A stretch of 64,000 nucleotides of DNA from Gracilibacillus kekensis (GCF_900143085.1 NZ_FRCZ01000010.1:18282-82281); one strand, 5' to 3'. Counted from the stretch's first letter, positions 1 to 8,769 are shown. Numbers and translations are program-made. The notes: generated by a model from the sequence alone, not told the origin.

Positions 1-314
1 ACCTCACTTGTCGATAAGGGTATTCCAATATAGTTTGTGATCAAAATTGTAAAAGCAGCAACCAATAAAATAATACAGGCTACCTTTACATCTAATATTT
101 GTTCAGGAATGATTCCCTTACCTAAAGTATTTGTAACAAATTGTCCGCCAAACACAGCACCGATAACCGCTCCTATTCCAGCAATCAACAGTGCATTTAT
201 TCTTTTATTAACTACGTGACTACCGTAAACAATACTCATACTAGCAGCAGAACCACTTGCACCTATATTAAATGCAAAAATACATGCTGCTGCAAAAGCA
301 ATAACTGTGAACAT
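1..314 (-). CDS. cysP: CysP-type sulfate permease (PiT family), N-terminal part
   Basis: Only the first ~104 codons lie in the window; the rest runs off the left edge. The protein begins MFTVIAFAAACIFAFNIGAS and contains the PiT-family repeat (NIGASGSAASM, then GIIPEQ and GIPLSTSE) that I recognise from the Bacillus CysP/YlnA sulfate permease, an integral membrane importer feeding assimilatory sulfur metabolism. The ATG at 314 is forced because an in-frame TAG lies four codons upstream. The Shine-Dalgarno is weak (GAGAGAG, rather far). It is the first gene after a SAM-I riboswitch, which fits sulfate rather than phosphate uptake. Phosphate transport is the alternative, but the SAM control argues against it. 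Confidence 0.85.
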   Translation of the reverse strand, partial: MFTVIAFAAACIFAFNIGASGSAASMSIVYGSHVVNKRINALLIAGIGAVIGAVFGGQFVTNTLGKGIIPEQILDVKVACIILLVAAFTILITNYIGIPLSTSE

Positions 315-484
315 CGGCGACTACCAACTCTCTCGCTTCAGCGTTTAAATATCTATAACTCTAATCTTCAAATAAATTTTACGAACACTATGATTAATTC
401 AATAGGATAACTTGGAATTGGAGTATAGAAATCCTTTCACTTACTTAGTATTTATTTGTAATACTTTAATTGTTTTTCTAAAAT

Positions 485-625
485 CAAAAAAACTTCTACT
501 TTGACGGATAAAGTAGAAGTTCGTTCTCTTATCTGCCAAGAATTTCTTGCTGGATGTAGCACAGTGCTTTCGCCTGTTGCTGAGAATTCTCAGGGCCAGT
601 TCCCTCCTTCTCTCTGGATAAGTTT
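485..625 (-). ncRNA. SAM-I (S-box) riboswitch with terminator, upstream of cysP
   Basis: On the minus strand the aptamer starts at CTTATCCAGAGAG (P1 5' side, 622-617) and shows the S-box core GGGAACTGGCCC, CAGCAAC, GTGCTACATCC and the closing AGATAAGAG (534-526). It is followed by a strong hairpin AACTTCTACTTT/AAAGTAGAAGTT (521-491) and a T run, the intrinsic terminator. In this family SAM binding favours the terminator, so cysP should be expressed when methionine/SAM is scarce. Confidence 0.95.
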
Positions 626-668
626 TATTTATTTTTCATTTTTTTCCATTTTTTGTTGCGATGTACAT

Positions 669-697
669 ACTATAATTCATTATAAAAAAAAAGTCAA
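669..697 (-). promoter_or_regulatory. SigmaA-type promoter for the cysP riboswitch transcript
   Basis: Minus strand TTGACT (697-692), 17-bp spacer, TATAGT (674-669). It lies about 45 bp before the S-box aptamer, as expected for its leader transcript. Confidence 0.75.
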
Positions 698-721
698 TAG
701 ACAGTTTTTCTATATTTTTCA

Positions 722-750
722 TTGTAATTTTTTCCTTTTTATTGTATGAT
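722..750 (+). promoter_or_regulatory. SigmaA-type promoter for the metI-metC leader
   Basis: TTGTAA (722-727), 17-bp spacer, TATGAT (745-750), placed about 35 bp before the metI S-box aptamer. It is divergent from the cysP promoter with only ~25 bp between the -35 boxes. Confidence 0.7.
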
Positions 751-783
751 AAATGTATTAAATTTCCAAATATAATGTAAATC

Positions 784-919
784 CTTATCAAGAGAGGTTT
801 AGGGACTGGCCCGTTGACACCTCAGCAACCAGCATGAAATTGTATGGTGCTAAATCCAGAAAAGATAAGAAGATTGTATCCTTAACCAGAGGCCTTCTAC
901 TTATCGGAGGTCTCTTTTA
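784..919 (+). ncRNA. SAM-I (S-box) riboswitch with terminator, upstream of metI
   Basis: P1 CTTATC (784-789) pairs with GATAAG (864-869). The core GGGACTGGCCC, CTCAGCAACC and GGTGCTAAATCC matches the S-box consensus. A terminator AGAGGCCT...AGGTCTCT followed by TTTT sits at 888-919, just before the metI ribosome site. The aptamer contains an open frame that reads into metI from 834; that is riboswitch sequence and not part of the protein. Confidence 0.95.
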
Positions 920-944
920 TTTGGATAGAAAGGGCGGATCGAAA

Positions 945-2042
945 ATGGAATATATAGAAACAATACTTGCGCAAATTGGCAATAGAAAAGACAAACGTAC
1001 TGGAGCTGTCGAAGCACCGATCTATCTATCGACAGCATTTCAACATCCGACACTTGGTCAATCTACCGGATATGATTACAGTCGGACCACTAATCCAACA
1101 AGAGAAATTGTTGAAGAAGCAATCACCAAACTGGAAAAAGGTGTTAAAGGATTTGCTTGCTCGTCAGGAATGGCAGCAATTCACCTTGTATTTTCCTTAT
1201 TTAAGAAAAAAGATGAAATCTTAATCTCAGAGGATATATACGGTGGCACATATCGACTTTTTCAGCACTTTGAGCAATCATATCAGATAAAACCAATATA
1301 TGCAGAAACCGATCAATTTGAGATTCATTTAACGAGCAACACAAAAGCAATATTTATCGAAACTCCAACAAATCCTTTACTGCTAGAAATTAATATAGAA
1401 GAAATAGCATCTTTTGCAAAAAAACATGAATTATTATTAATCGTAGACAACACCTTTTATACACCGTATCTGCAACAACCTTTAACAGAGGGAGCCGACA
1501 TAGTTGTCCATTCTGCAACCAAGTACCTTGGTGGACATAATGATGTATTAGCAGGACTAGTTGTCGTCAACAACCAATCATTAGCTGACAAATTATTCTA
1601 CCTACATAATGCCATTGGTGCTGTTCTTTCACCACTCGATTCCATGTTGCTAATTAGAGGTATGAAAACTTTATCTTTAAGAATGGAAAAACAACAAGAG
1701 AATGCCAAGCATCTAGCAGCGTTTTTATTAGGTATATCTGATGTTAAAGATGTTCTCTACCCTGAAAAAGGAGCAATGATCAGCTTCCGTGTTTCGAGTG
1801 CTGATATCATACCAACTTTCCTGGAAAACTTAAAGATTATCTCTTTTGCTGAAAGTTTAGGTGGGGTCGAGAGTTTTATTACCTACCCAGCTACTCAAAC
1901 ACATGGGGACATCCCGAAAGAAGAACGAGAAAGAAGAGGAATTTGTGACAGATTATTACGCTTCTCTGTCGGGATTGAACATGTGGAAGAACTTAAACAA
2001 GACATTCAGCAAGCATTAGGAGGAAGTAAAAATGACTTATAA
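945..2042 (+). CDS. metI: Cystathionine gamma-synthase/O-acetylhomoserine (thiol)-lyase
   Basis: A 365-aa PLP enzyme of the Cys/Met metabolism family. It makes cystathionine (or homocysteine) from an activated homoserine and cysteine or sulfide, in the transsulfuration route to methionine. Visible family marks are the YSRTTNPTR substrate loop, SSGMAAI, ETPTNPLL, and the PLP-lysine motif HSATKYLGGHNDV. The start is ATG 945, preceded by AAAGGGCGG; the frame is open further upstream but that part is the riboswitch. The gene overlaps metC by 11 bp. Order and control match the Bacillus metIC operon. No odd residues seen. Confidence 0.92.
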   Translation: MEYIETILAQIGNRKDKRTGAVEAPIYLSTAFQHPTLGQSTGYDYSRTTNPTREIVEEAITKLEKGVKGFACSSGMAAIHLVFSLFKKKDEILISEDIYGGTYRLFQHFEQSYQIKPIYAETDQFEIHLTSNTKAIFIETPTNPLLLEINIEEIASFAKKHELLLIVDNTFYTPYLQQPLTEGADIVVHSATKYLGGHNDVLAGLVVVNNQSLADKLFYLHNAIGAVLSPLDSMLLIRGMKTLSLRMEKQQENAKHLAAFLLGISDVKDVLYPEKGAMISFRVSSADIIPTFLENLKIISFAESLGGVESFITYPATQTHGDIPKEERERRGICDRLLRFSVGIEHVEELKQDIQQALGGSKNDL

Positions 2043-3201
2043 AAAACAAACAACATTAGCACACGGCGGACATCATCAAGGTTACCATGAAGAAGCTACT
2101 GGTGCGGTTAATACACCGATATACTTGTCATCGACATTTCATCAAAAACAACTGAATGAAATGGGACCTTATGATTACACCAGATCCGGAAACCCTACCA
2201 GAACCCAATTGGAAAAAACAATCGCTTCTTTAGAAAATGGAACAGACGGTTTTGCTTTTTCATCTGGTATGGCTGCTATTTCATCCGCCTTTATGTTATT
2301 ACATTCCAATGATCACATCGTTATTTCAAAAGATGTATACGGCGGCACATTTCGTTGTGTAACACAATTACTAAGTCAGTTTTCAATTAGTCATACCTTT
2401 GTCGATATGACAGATATTGATGAAGTAGCACGAGCTATTCAAAGTAACACTCGGGTTATTTATATGGAAACTCCCGCTAACCCTCTTTTACAAATTACAG
2501 ATATTAGAGCTATTGTGGCATTAGCAAAAGAAAACAACTGCTACACTTATCTAGATAATACGTTTATGACGCCATTACACCAGCAACCATTAGACTTAGG
2601 AGTAGATATTGTATTACATAGTGCAACTAAATTCCTTTCAGGTCATAGTGACATTGTAGCTGGATTAGCTGTAACAAAAGATAACAGATTAGCAGAAAAG
2701 CTATCATTTGTGCAGAACACGTATGGTGCTGTGTTGAGTGTGCAAGATTGTTATCAATTGCTACAAGGAATGAAAACGTTGGAACCTCGTTTTAACAAAA
2801 GTACTAGGTCTGCTCAACAAATTGCAGAGCATTTATCCAATCATACTTCCATTGAAAATATTTATTACCCTGGATTAGCAAGTCATCCAGGTGCGGATGT
2901 TCATGCCTCCCAATCTACGAGTCCAGGAGCTGTTTTGTCTTTTGAATTAAAGAAGGGGATCGATGTTCAGCAATTTGCAAATCACGTAAGTTTGCCGGTA
3001 ATTGCTGTTAGTTTAGGTGCAGTTGAATCGATTTTATCTTATCCTGCCACAATGTCACATGCAGCTATGCCAGTAGAGGAAAGAGAAGCGAGAGGAATCA
3101 GTGACCGTCTATTCCGTCTTTCAGTGGGCATTGAAGACGTAGAAGATTTACTAAACGACCTAGAAAACGCACTAAACCAAAGCACCGCAGTGAAATTGTA
3201 A
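2032..3201 (+). CDS. metC: Cystathionine beta-lyase
   Basis: A 389-aa PLP enzyme, paralogous to metI, expected to split cystathionine into homocysteine, pyruvate and ammonia. Marks: YTRSGNPTRTQLE, FSSGMAAI, ETPANPLLQI, PLP lysine in HSATKFLSGHSDI, and the C-terminal RLSVGIEDVEDL found across the family. The ATG has an AGGAGG site located inside metI, so translation is coupled. Under the metI SAM riboswitch it completes a transsulfuration pair. The family has overlapping activities; the assignment rests on gene order and similarity. Confidence 0.9.
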   Translation: MTYKKQTTLAHGGHHQGYHEEATGAVNTPIYLSSTFHQKQLNEMGPYDYTRSGNPTRTQLEKTIASLENGTDGFAFSSGMAAISSAFMLLHSNDHIVISKDVYGGTFRCVTQLLSQFSISHTFVDMTDIDEVARAIQSNTRVIYMETPANPLLQITDIRAIVALAKENNCYTYLDNTFMTPLHQQPLDLGVDIVLHSATKFLSGHSDIVAGLAVTKDNRLAEKLSFVQNTYGAVLSVQDCYQLLQGMKTLEPRFNKSTRSAQQIAEHLSNHTSIENIYYPGLASHPGADVHASQSTSPGAVLSFELKKGIDVQQFANHVSLPVIAVSLGAVESILSYPATMSHAAMPVEEREARGISDRLFRLSVGIEDVEDLLNDLENALNQSTAVKL

Positions 3202-3287
3202 ACATAAAAAGAATGCTACGTAATAAAGATACCGGAACATAACTACTTCTTTTAATTTCAAACTCAAACGGTGAAATTCATAGTGTT

Positions 3288-3781
3288 AAGATACTTTTCA
3301 ATAAATGGGGGTGGTAATTTTGAAATGTATTAATTACTAGATACCCGCTCCGTCTGCCCACTTCCCTTTCCATGGGGTTTTCCCTTCAGCTAACTTTTCC
3401 AAGCACAGATCGCTTGAAAAAGTGGATCTTCAGAGAAAACATTCCCACAGGAGTGAAAGTGGACGGCCTGCGCTAATATATTAGTTCTACAACTAGTATA
3501 ACAGGTAGCATTTTGAGCTTTTACTCCAAATAATGTTTTTCAAATTATAGAAATACCAATAAGCTTCCTGATAATAGCGTTGTAGAATATCAAATTAGCG
3601 TAGGCGTCCACTTCCACTCCTGAGGGATTAGCATGATCTGAAGATCCACTTTGAAAAGTGTTTTTCTTTTCAAAGTTAGCTGAAGAGCATGCCCCTCGGA
3701 AAGCGAAGTGGGCAAGCCGGAGCGATTGGCACGCTCATATATACTGTCAAAATGACCACACCAATTATTGCGTAGTATCTT
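3288..3781. repeat. Large palindromic dispersed repeat, complete copy
   Basis: This gene-free stretch is one long imperfect palindrome. The outer ends are AAGATACT (3288) and AGTATCTT (3774-3781). Two ~150-bp arms face each other (about 3345-3493 and 3579-3735): the left arm reads CCCACTTCCCTTTCC, CAGCTAAC, GTGGATCTTCAGA, GTTCTACAAC and the right arm is its near complement (GTTGTAGAA, CTGAAGATCCAC, GTTAGCTGAAG, GAAAGCGAAGTGGG). An 85-bp spacer separates them. Related copies lie at 30994-31406, 47986-48112 and 63648-63730. No transposase is present; it resembles a MITE-type or other non-autonomous repeat. Confidence 0.8.
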
Positions 3782-3805
3782 CTTAATACTTGTCTTAACT
3801 TCTAT

Positions 3806-4519
3806 CTAATTTGTTAAGGCATTTAAAGCGATGATAACAGCTTGATCGATTGCTTGTTTAATTTGATCTGTGTGTGGATTGTAGTCTTCGGCTAGATTTG
3901 AGTCTGCATATCCATCTATTGCAACGATAGCCCCAGCTTTTACTTGACGTATGCTCGCAATCGAATATAATGCAGCGATTTCCATTTCAACTGCCAAGAC
4001 GCCAGCTTCTTGGTATTGTTGATGTGGAAAAGGTACAACGCCTTGATAAAATACATCAAGTGTCAGTGTTATTCCTGAAAAGATAGGAAAGCTTACTTTC
4101 TTTGTTTCAGCTAACAGTTTATTTGAAACGGAAAGATCTGCTACAGCCGGAAATCCTTTTGGTACAATTTGACTGGAAAAGCCGTCCGTACTTACAGAGG
4201 CAGTACTTATTACAAGACTTCCCGGTCTTACTTCTTTCTGGTAAGAACCAGCCGTACCAACACGTATAATCTCCTCTACTCCGCCTTGTATGAGCTGTTC
4301 AAAACATACAGCTGCACCTGAAGCGCCTACCCCATGACTTACAACCGCAATATATTCATTATTAAAATAACCTACATAGGTGTAATACTCCCGGTTCTGA
4401 GCTAACAATTTATTCTCTTCTAAGCTTTTAGCAATCAATGTAGCCCTATCAGGATCCCCGCATACGATCACCTTTTTCGGCAATTGATCAGCTTCTACTT
4501 TAAGGTTTGATAAATACAT
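3806..4519 (-). CDS. Nucleoside phosphorylase (uridine phosphorylase-like)
   Basis: A 237-aa protein of the PNP/UDP phosphorylase family, cytosolic, splitting a nucleoside with phosphate into base plus (deoxy)ribose-1-phosphate. Visible marks: VCGDPDRA near the N-terminus (phosphate site), SHGVGASGA, IRVGTAGSYQ, and VEMEIAALYSIA for sugar binding. The start is ATG 4519 with GGAG eight bases upstream; a TTG one codon earlier is possible. The ATG shares a base with the stop of the upstream oxidoreductase (TGATG), so the two are coupled. Last gene of a nucleoside-uptake unit. The base and sugar used cannot be read from sequence; uridine is the default, but a 5'-modified nucleoside would fit the MtnK/MtnA genes upstream. 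Confidence 0.82.
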   Translation of the reverse strand: MYLSNLKVEADQLPKKVIVCGDPDRATLIAKSLEENKLLAQNREYYTYVGYFNNEYIAVVSHGVGASGAAVCFEQLIQGGVEEIIRVGTAGSYQKEVRPGSLVISTASVSTDGFSSQIVPKGFPAVADLSVSNKLLAETKKVSFPIFSGITLTLDVFYQGVVPFPHQQYQEAGVLAVEMEIAALYSIASIRQVKAGAIVAIDGYADSNLAEDYNPHTDQIKQAIDQAVIIALNALTN

Positions 4520-5181
4520 CAATCATACTCCTTCTTTTGCCACTCATCTTCTGGCATATAAGCATCTTCGATAGAAAAACGCTCTTCCTTAAATGGATCG
4601 CCATAATTATGAAAGTCATTTCGTTCCCAAAAACCCTGTCGATCTTCTTTCATAAATTCGATGCCACGGATCCATTTAACACTTTTCCAAAAATAGAGAT
4701 GTGGTACTACAAGTCGAAAAGGATAACCATGTTGTGGTGTCAGTGGCTTACCATCATAGCTATGTGCAATTAATATATCATTTTTCAGTAAATCTTCTAA
4801 TGGAATATTACTGTCATAATCGTAATCGCCATAAACCATTACATATTTCGCTGTATCTTTCACACCAATTTCTTTCAAAAAGTCAGTGAATTTTACACCA
4901 GTAAAACTGTTATCAAACTTGGACCAACGTGTTACACAATGGATATCACGAACAATCGTTGTTTGAGGCAGACTCATTAAATCCTCATAATTAAATACTA
5001 CTTCTTGCTCTACTTCACCAAAAACCTTTAATGACCACTTATCAAGATCATATTCAGGCACTTCACCTTCATGTAAAATCGGAAATTTCTTTGTTAGTGT
5101 TTGTCCAGGTGGCAGACGATCACCATATTTTTCATTTCTCGGTGGTACTTTTGCTTTTTTTAAACGATCTGCTTTTTTCAT
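4519..5181 (-). CDS. Sulfite oxidase-like molybdopterin oxidoreductase
   Basis: A 220-aa protein of the oxidoreductase molybdopterin-binding (SUOX) family, similar to Bacillus YuiH. The likely molybdenum-ligand cysteine is in DIHCVTRWS. Further marks are GVKFTDFL, LIAHSYDGKPLTPQHGYPFR (a cofactor-binding loop with GYPFRLVVP) and WIRGIEF. No signal peptide or Tat motif is seen, so it is probably cytosolic. It is only the Mo domain; a redox partner is not adjacent. Wedged between the nucleoside importer and the phosphorylase, with a one-base overlap to the latter. The substrate is unknown; base or sulfur-compound oxidation are both conceivable. Confidence 0.8.
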   Translation of the reverse strand: MKKADRLKKAKVPPRNEKYGDRLPPGQTLTKKFPILHEGEVPEYDLDKWSLKVFGEVEQEVVFNYEDLMSLPQTTIVRDIHCVTRWSKFDNSFTGVKFTDFLKEIGVKDTAKYVMVYGDYDYDSNIPLEDLLKNDILIAHSYDGKPLTPQHGYPFRLVVPHLYFWKSVKWIRGIEFMKEDRQGFWERNDFHNYGDPFKEERFSIEDAYMPEDEWQKKEYD

Positions 5182-5199
5182 CTTATTCCCCTCCTATGC

Positions 5200-6123
5200 T
5201 TATCTTGAGCTTCCTTGGCTATTTTTCATCGCATTTAATTGGGTACGATCTTTAAAGATAAACATCGCTAAAATGGTTATTACGTATGGAAGCATTAAGG
5301 TAAAGTTTGTCGGTATATTTAACCCTTGAAATCTAATACTAATAGCTTCTGTGAAGCCAAATAAACTGCTTGATAAAAACACTCCGATTGGATTAGATTG
5401 ACCTAGCATCGTAGCAACTAATGCAATAAAACCACGACCTCCTGTCATATTTTCACTAAACATCGTTACTTGGCCTAAAGACAGTTGCACGCCTCCGAGA
5501 GCACATAATATCCCAGAAATAATCACCGCTTGGTATTGAATTTTTTTGATTTTAATTCCTTGGCTTTTGGCTGCGACAGGATTTATTCCTACAGCATCAA
5601 AGTGAGAACCAAGCACACTTTTTTTCAAGAAGATATACATTGCTATCGTAATTAAAATCCCCAAGTATACGACTGGCGATTGACCTGATAAAAGATTACC
5701 TAGTAGTGGTATATCATCAATAACCGGAATTCGCCATGTCGGTAAACCTACCATTTCATTATTGTAATATGCCCCTTGCACATCAAATATCGTTCGTAAT
5801 GCAAAAGTAGTTGCCCCAATTGATAGAAAGTTTATAGCTATTCCAGTTACGATCATATTTGCTTGCAGGTGAATCACCATGTATCCAAATAATAAAGAGA
5901 ATATTAATGTACCAACAACTGCGATCAGAATGGAAAGCCATATATTGTTAGTAAATGCGTTAGCTGCAACACCTATAAAAGCACCCATTAACATTAATCC
6001 ATCTAGACCAACATTAAAAATGCCCACCCGAGCACATATTGCACCACCTAATCCTGCTAATAAAAGAGGGGCCATCATTCGAAGTGTAGAATCTATTAAA
6101 GATAAATCAAATAAACTACTCAT
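5200..6123 (-). CDS. nupQ: Nucleoside ABC transporter permease (NupQ-like)
   Basis: A 307-aa integral membrane protein of the branched-chain/BMP-type permease family, similar to Bacillus YufQ/NupQ. Hydrophobic segments fill the length, with the family signature LAGLGGAICARVGIFNVGLD near residues 20-45 and LGGVQLSLGQ plus GRGFIALVATMLG in the second half. It pairs with the larger permease encoded just upstream (ATG directly follows that stop). Together with the ATPase and the BMP lipoprotein it forms a nucleoside importer. Confidence 0.85.
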   Translation of the reverse strand: MSSLFDLSLIDSTLRMMAPLLLAGLGGAICARVGIFNVGLDGLMLMGAFIGVAANAFTNNIWLSILIAVVGTLIFSLLFGYMVIHLQANMIVTGIAINFLSIGATTFALRTIFDVQGAYYNNEMVGLPTWRIPVIDDIPLLGNLLSGQSPVVYLGILITIAMYIFLKKSVLGSHFDAVGINPVAAKSQGIKIKKIQYQAVIISGILCALGGVQLSLGQVTMFSENMTGGRGFIALVATMLGQSNPIGVFLSSSLFGFTEAISIRFQGLNIPTNFTLMLPYVITILAMFIFKDRTQLNAMKNSQGSSR

Positions 6124-7179
6124 TTATTTTGCCCCCCTCTTTCTTTTTGATTTGATAAATGCCATTGTAAACTTGGCTGAAATAAATAAGATAAGGACCG
6201 CTTGAATAATATCAGATATTGCATTAGGTACATCTGTATTTCGTTCAACTCCTAATGCCCCTGTATCCAATGCAGCTAAAAAGATAGCTATGATAGCTGT
6301 CCCCACTGGATTCGAGTTCGCTAACAAGGCTGCCATAAGTCCGGTCCATGCAAATTGAGGTGTCGTTAAAGCTCCTTCTATAAAGCGATAATGCATACCC
6401 ATTACTTCCACACTTCCAGCTAGTCCGGCTAACATTCCACTTATTAACATGCTAATAAACATTACTTTCTTACGATTAATACCACCATATTGCGCGAAGA
6501 ACATATTTTGTCCTAACATTCTCACTTCATATCCAAAAGTGGTTCGCTTAATTATAAAAGCAAGCAATATAGTGATAATAATCGCTAGCACAAAACCATA
6601 GTGTACATTCATACCGGTTAGTAATTTCGGAAGCTTACTAGCATCTTCTACCATGACAGAATGTGCCACTCCACCTGAGCTAGTTGTGTCGCGGAATGGT
6701 TCACTTACTAAATATCCGGCAAAAAGAACCGCAATATAATTTAGTAACAAGGTAGAAATAAGCAAATTAATTTGAAATTTTTGTTCCATCCACCCAGCAA
6801 AAAATGATAATAACCCCGCAATCAGCATACCTGCTCCAATTGAAATGACTAAATTCAGAAAACCTTGAAAAGGTAAATATACGGTTACGATAGCTGTAGT
6901 GACGGCTCCCATCACAAGTTGTCCTTCAGCACCTAAATTGAAAAAACCAGCGCGAAAAGCAAAGGCGACACCTAAACCTGCTAATATGATTGGTATCGAA
7001 CGTTCTAATGTATTCGATAAGAAATATAAGCTTCCAAATGCACCCTCCCACATTTCACGGTACGTTAAAAAAACTGATTCTCCAGCTAAAAGAATAGCAA
7101 TCGTTCCTACAGCTAGTCCTACAAATATCGCAAAAACAGGTTGGATGATATTTGAGATATGTCCTTTCATTTTACTCAT
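6124..7179 (-). CDS. nupP: Nucleoside ABC transporter permease (NupP-like)
   Basis: A 351-aa multi-spanning permease of the BMP-type importer, similar to YufP/NupP. Marks: LAGLGVAFAFRAGFFNLGAE and the conserved PVGTAIIAIFLAALDTGALG region. I place the start at ATG 7179, with AGGTGG five bases upstream; it overlaps the ATPase stop (ATGAGTAA). A GTG at 7188 is in frame but lacks its own ribosome site. The C-terminus is basic (KSKRKRGAK), as usual on the cytosolic side. Confidence 0.85.
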   Translation of the reverse strand: MSKMKGHISNIIQPVFAIFVGLAVGTIAILLAGESVFLTYREMWEGAFGSLYFLSNTLERSIPIILAGLGVAFAFRAGFFNLGAEGQLVMGAVTTAIVTVYLPFQGFLNLVISIGAGMLIAGLLSFFAGWMEQKFQINLLISTLLLNYIAVLFAGYLVSEPFRDTTSSGGVAHSVMVEDASKLPKLLTGMNVHYGFVLAIIITILLAFIIKRTTFGYEVRMLGQNMFFAQYGGINRKKVMFISMLISGMLAGLAGSVEVMGMHYRFIEGALTTPQFAWTGLMAALLANSNPVGTAIIAIFLAALDTGALGVERNTDVPNAISDIIQAVLILFISAKFTMAFIKSKRKRGAK

Positions 7180-8671
7180 ATGTACCACCTGCCATCAGTA
7201 AGCTCAGCTTTTCTTCGCTTACATTTTCTCTGTCAAATTCACCAACAATTTTTCCTTCGAACATTACTAAGACACGATCAGATAATGCTAATATTTCTGA
7301 TAATTCCGATGAAATAAGTAATACTGCATCACCATTGTTACGTTTCTCGATGATTTGCTCATGAATAAACTCCATTGCACCAATATCAACTCCACGAGTA
7401 GGCTCGGCTGCAAGTAGTAACGGTGTATCTTTTTGAATTTCTCGTGCGGCAATTAATTTTTGTAAATTACCACCAGATAAATATTGTGCACTAGTATTAA
7501 TAGAGGATGCTTTCACATCAAATCGCTTAATACTGTTATTTACATAAGAATGAATTTTCCCTTTGTTTAAGATACCTCTTTGGGCTAAAGGAGATTTTCG
7601 ATAATCTGTCATGATCAGATTATCAAGAATACTAGCTGATTTAGCTGCCCCCCACAAATAACGGTCTTCTGGAATATGTGATAAACCTCTATCTCTTATC
7701 TGTCGAACGGAATGATTGGTGACATCATGATCATTTATGCGAATCTTTCCAGCACTAGTTTTTACCAAACCAGTTATTGCTTGAATTAACTCAGATTGTC
7801 CATTACCAGATACCCCTGCAACACCTACAATTTCTCCTTGATGTACTTGAACTGAAATGTTTTCAACAGCAGCTTTATTTTTTGAATCATTCACATATAC
7901 TTGGTTAACATCTAATACTGCTTTACCACTTGTTACTTTAGGCAATTGTTTTTTTTGTAACTCTCTTCCAACCATTAACCGCGACAATTCTTCTGTATCT
8001 GTTGCTTCTTTTTTTAATGATCCTGATACTTTTCCATCTCTTAGTACGGTTATCCGATCGGCCACTTCCATGACTTCATTTAATTTGTGGGTTATCAGAA
8101 TAATACTTTTCCCCATTTTTACTAACTCTCTTAAGCTATTTAGTAAATCCTTTACTTCTAATGGTGTTAGAACCGCAGTAGGTTCATCTAATATAATGAT
8201 CTCTGCACCTTGGTATAATACTTTTAAAATTTCTACACGTTGTTGGACACCAACCGGTGCATCTGAAATTTTTTGATTAGGATTTATCTCCATTCCAAAT
8301 TTCTTAGCTAACTGTTCGACTTCCTGATTCGCTTTTTTTCGATCATAACGCCATTTTTTTCTTGGTTCATGATGAAAAACAACATTTTCAGCAATTGTGA
8401 AAGATGGAAACAGCATAAAATGTTGATGAACCATTCCAATTCCTAATCCAATAGCATCATTTGGGCTTTGAATCTTTCTTTTTTTGTCATGAACAAAGAT
8501 GTCGCCACTTGTTGGTTCTTCCATACCATACAACATTCTCATCAGTGTTGTTTTTCCAGCACCATTTTCACCAACAATCGCATGTATCTCTTGTTTTACT
8601 AATGAAAAGTCAATCTGATCATTAGCCGTAAATTCCCCATATTTTTTGGTAATCCCACGAAGTTCTAACAA
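7172..8671 (-). CDS. nupO: Nucleoside ABC transporter ATP-binding protein (NupO-like), double domain
   Basis: About 499 aa with two ABC domains in tandem. First: Walker A GENGAGKTT and Walker B IIILDEPTAVLTP. Second: a degenerate Walker A GVSGNGQSE, signature LSGGNLQK, and PLLLAAEPTRGVD in place of a usual Walker B. This layout is typical of MglA/YufO proteins. The likely start is TTG 8671, with AAGGTG a few bases upstream; ATG 8695 is in frame but poorly placed for a ribosome site. It energises import with the two permeases encoded downstream. Confidence 0.85.
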   Translation of the reverse strand: MLELRGITKKYGEFTANDQIDFSLVKQEIHAIVGENGAGKTTLMRMLYGMEEPTSGDIFVHDKKRKIQSPNDAIGLGIGMVHQHFMLFPSFTIAENVVFHHEPRKKWRYDRKKANQEVEQLAKKFGMEINPNQKISDAPVGVQQRVEILKVLYQGAEIIILDEPTAVLTPLEVKDLLNSLRELVKMGKSIILITHKLNEVMEVADRITVLRDGKVSGSLKKEATDTEELSRLMVGRELQKKQLPKVTSGKAVLDVNQVYVNDSKNKAAVENISVQVHQGEIVGVAGVSGNGQSELIQAITGLVKTSAGKIRINDHDVTNHSVRQIRDRGLSHIPEDRYLWGAAKSASILDNLIMTDYRKSPLAQRGILNKGKIHSYVNNSIKRFDVKASSINTSAQYLSGGNLQKLIAAREIQKDTPLLLAAEPTRGVDIGAMEFIHEQIIEKRNNGDAVLLISSELSEILALSDRVLVMFEGKIVGEFDRENVSEEKLSLLMAGGTYE

Positions 8672-8740
8672 ATCCTCACCTTCTTTGCAAAGCATTATAA
8701 AGTCATTTTCAAAATTTTTACTACCTGTATGTAAAACAAT

Positions 8741-8762
8741 GGGCTGCTTGTAGAAGCAGCCC
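8741..8762 (-). promoter_or_regulatory. Perfect stem-loop between nupN and nupO
   Basis: GGGCTGCTT (8741-8749) and AAGCAGCCC (8754-8762) form a perfect 9-bp stem with a 4-base loop, just after the nupN stop. No clean U run follows. In transporter operons such a hairpin often lets the binding protein be made in excess, by partial termination or mRNA protection; that role is inferred here. Confidence 0.6.
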
Positions 8763-8769
8763 TATCACC

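Noticed and set aside
141..410. Plus-strand frame at the left edge
   Set aside because: It runs opposite the CysP-type permease and its leader and has no ribosome site.
834..944. N-terminal extension of metI from ATG 834
   Set aside because: This segment is the SAM riboswitch aptamer and its terminator; the ribosome site and homology start at 945.
8670..8765. Terminator ending nupN as a separate transcript
   Set aside because: The hairpin at 8741 lacks a U run; complete termination is not supported, so I list it as regulatory only.
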